A DNA stretch of 64,000 nucleotides. It comes from Clostridium sp. AM34-11AC. Its GTDB lineage: Bacteria > Bacillota > Clostridia > Lachnospirales > Lachnospiraceae. The stretch lies in contig NZ_QWGL01000003.1 of NCBI RefSeq assembly GCF_003435375.1, positions 1 through 64,000 of the forward strand. Direction: 5' to 3'. The notes under the pieces are model-generated. The model was given only the letters and a program-made list of their open reading frames with translations, did not search any database and was not told where the DNA came from. The number at the start of each line of letters is the position of its first letter. Position 1 is the first letter of the stretch. Both the position numbers and the translations under genes were made by a program. Of this stretch, positions 63,445-64,000 are shown in pieces.

Positions 63445-63473
63445 TTGCATTTTCTTTCCTGCACTGTTATAAT
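63445..63473 (+). promoter_or_regulatory. Promoter of aroE
   Basis: TTGCAT, 17 bases, perfect TATAAT, 37 nt before the start codon. The 295-bp gap between aroK and aroE shows no other feature. Confidence 0.8.
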
Positions 63474-63510
63474 AAGGCAAGAAAAATCACTCCCCGGAGG
63501 TACACATAAA

Positions 63511-64000
63511 ATGGAAAACACCACACCTGCAGCTTCACCGATCACCGGACACACCGGTCTTATCTGTCTGCTCGGCAGCCCCTGCGCCCACAGCGTCTCC
63601 CCGATGATGCACAACGCATCCTTTGAGGCTCTTGGGCTCGACTACCGCTACCTCGCATTTGATGTCAATGAGGAGACACTTCCCACCGCAGTTGCCGGTT
63701 TAAAGGTTCTCGGTGCCCGCGGCTTCAACCTGACCATGCCGGATAAAAATCTCATGGTCTCCCTCTGCGACGAACTCTCCACCGCTGCCCGGATCATCGG
63801 TGCTGTCAACACGGTCGTAAACGAAGATGGACGCCTCATCGGCCACAACACCGACGGAATCGGTTACATGCAGTCCGTAAAAGATGCCGGTTACGATATC
63901 ATCGGCAAAAAAATGACACTTCTGGGCGCAGGAGGCGCTGCCACCGCAATTCTGGTACAGGCTGCCCTCGACGGCTTAAAAGAGATCTCCGTCTTCGTGA
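63511..64000 (+). CDS. aroE: Shikimate dehydrogenase, 5' part
   Basis: NADP-dependent reduction of 3-dehydroshikimate to shikimate. The gene runs off the window after 163 codons. Visible are GSPCAHSVSPMMHNASF at the substrate-binding N-terminus, NLTMPDK with the catalytic Lys, GAVNTVV, HNTDGIG with the paired Asp, and the nucleotide-binding LLGAGGAATA. GGAGG lies 11 nt before the ATG. NLTMPDK in place of the usual NVTxPxK is a mild variation, seen in some clostridial enzymes as I recall. Confidence 0.93.
   Translation, partial: MENTTPAASPITGHTGLICLLGSPCAHSVSPMMHNASFEALGLDYRYLAFDVNEETLPTAVAGLKVLGARGFNLTMPDKNLMVSLCDELSTAARIIGAVNTVVNEDGRLIGHNTDGIGYMQSVKDAGYDIIGKKMTLLGAGGAATAILVQAALDGLKEISVFV

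Overview
The window looks like a chromosomal segment of a spore-forming member of the Lachnospiraceae (Clostridium cluster XIVa), with mid-range GC. The evidence is a SPOCS-LysM spore protein, the Firmicutes-type order rimP-nusA-ylxR-ylxQ-infB, clostridial families such as DUF4250, DUF5688 and DUF3899, and intergenic repeats of a kind I recall from this group. The genus is inference. No rRNA, prophage, transposase or CRISPR array is visible.

Layout. 0-3 kb: lipid acyltransferase, two small conserved proteins and a type I asparaginase. 3-13.4 kb: an oligopeptide ABC transporter (oppABCDF, minus strand) next to a plus-strand cluster of two related amidohydrolases and an M20 hydrolase. The second amidohydrolase has lost every predicted metal ligand, and the first lacks the usual N-terminal strands. 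13.5-17.7 kb: a tightly overlapping rluF-ligA-metA operon and tRNA-Arg(CCG). 17.9-25.3 kb: C39-like protein, queA, cupin, DUF5688 protein, a split ThrE exporter and a feoAB operon with a Fur-like box in its promoter. 25.3-30.4 kb: uvrB and a bioY-bioD-bioA operon under a BirA-type operator. 30.4-34 kb: GNAT enzyme, YtvI/AI-2E-type membrane protein, RluA-type synthase and a hemolysin III homologue.

34.1-38.9 kb is a distinctly AT-rich accessory island on the minus strand: an Xre regulator with phased half-sites at its own promoter, a 923-residue SF1 helicase with a large uncharacterised N-terminal half, a DUF4869-type protein, a minimal P-loop ATPase and a 223-residue protein with a TOPRIM/DUF4435-like look. 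The last three are packed with overlaps or a 1-nt gap. I recognise no named defence system with this composition, so it is the best candidate for an undescribed conflict or nucleic-acid-processing system.

39-50 kb: D,D-carboxypeptidase, GIY-YIG protein, SPOCS-LysM protein, cysE, PrcB-type lipoprotein, a HicB-like protein without HicA, pnp and rpsO with a pnp leader stem-loop, and an L,D-transpeptidase. 50.2-58.9 kb: the ribosome-maturation and translation-initiation operon (rimP, nusA, ylxR, ylxQ, infB, rbfA, nrnA, truB, ribF), with a promoter and a leader hairpin. InfB carries ten 12-residue repeats. 59.2-62.1 kb: a TetM-like translational GTPase fused to a YacP/Rae1-type NYN nuclease domain. 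62.1-62.7 kb: gene-free, holding a dispersed repeat and a 204-bp imperfect palindrome. The window ends with divergent aroK and a partial aroE.

At least two dispersed intergenic repeat families occur: one near 0.85, 43.2 and 44.8 kb, the other near 17.8 and 62.2 kb. Many promoters fit the sigma-A consensus with 17-bp spacers and are listed individually.
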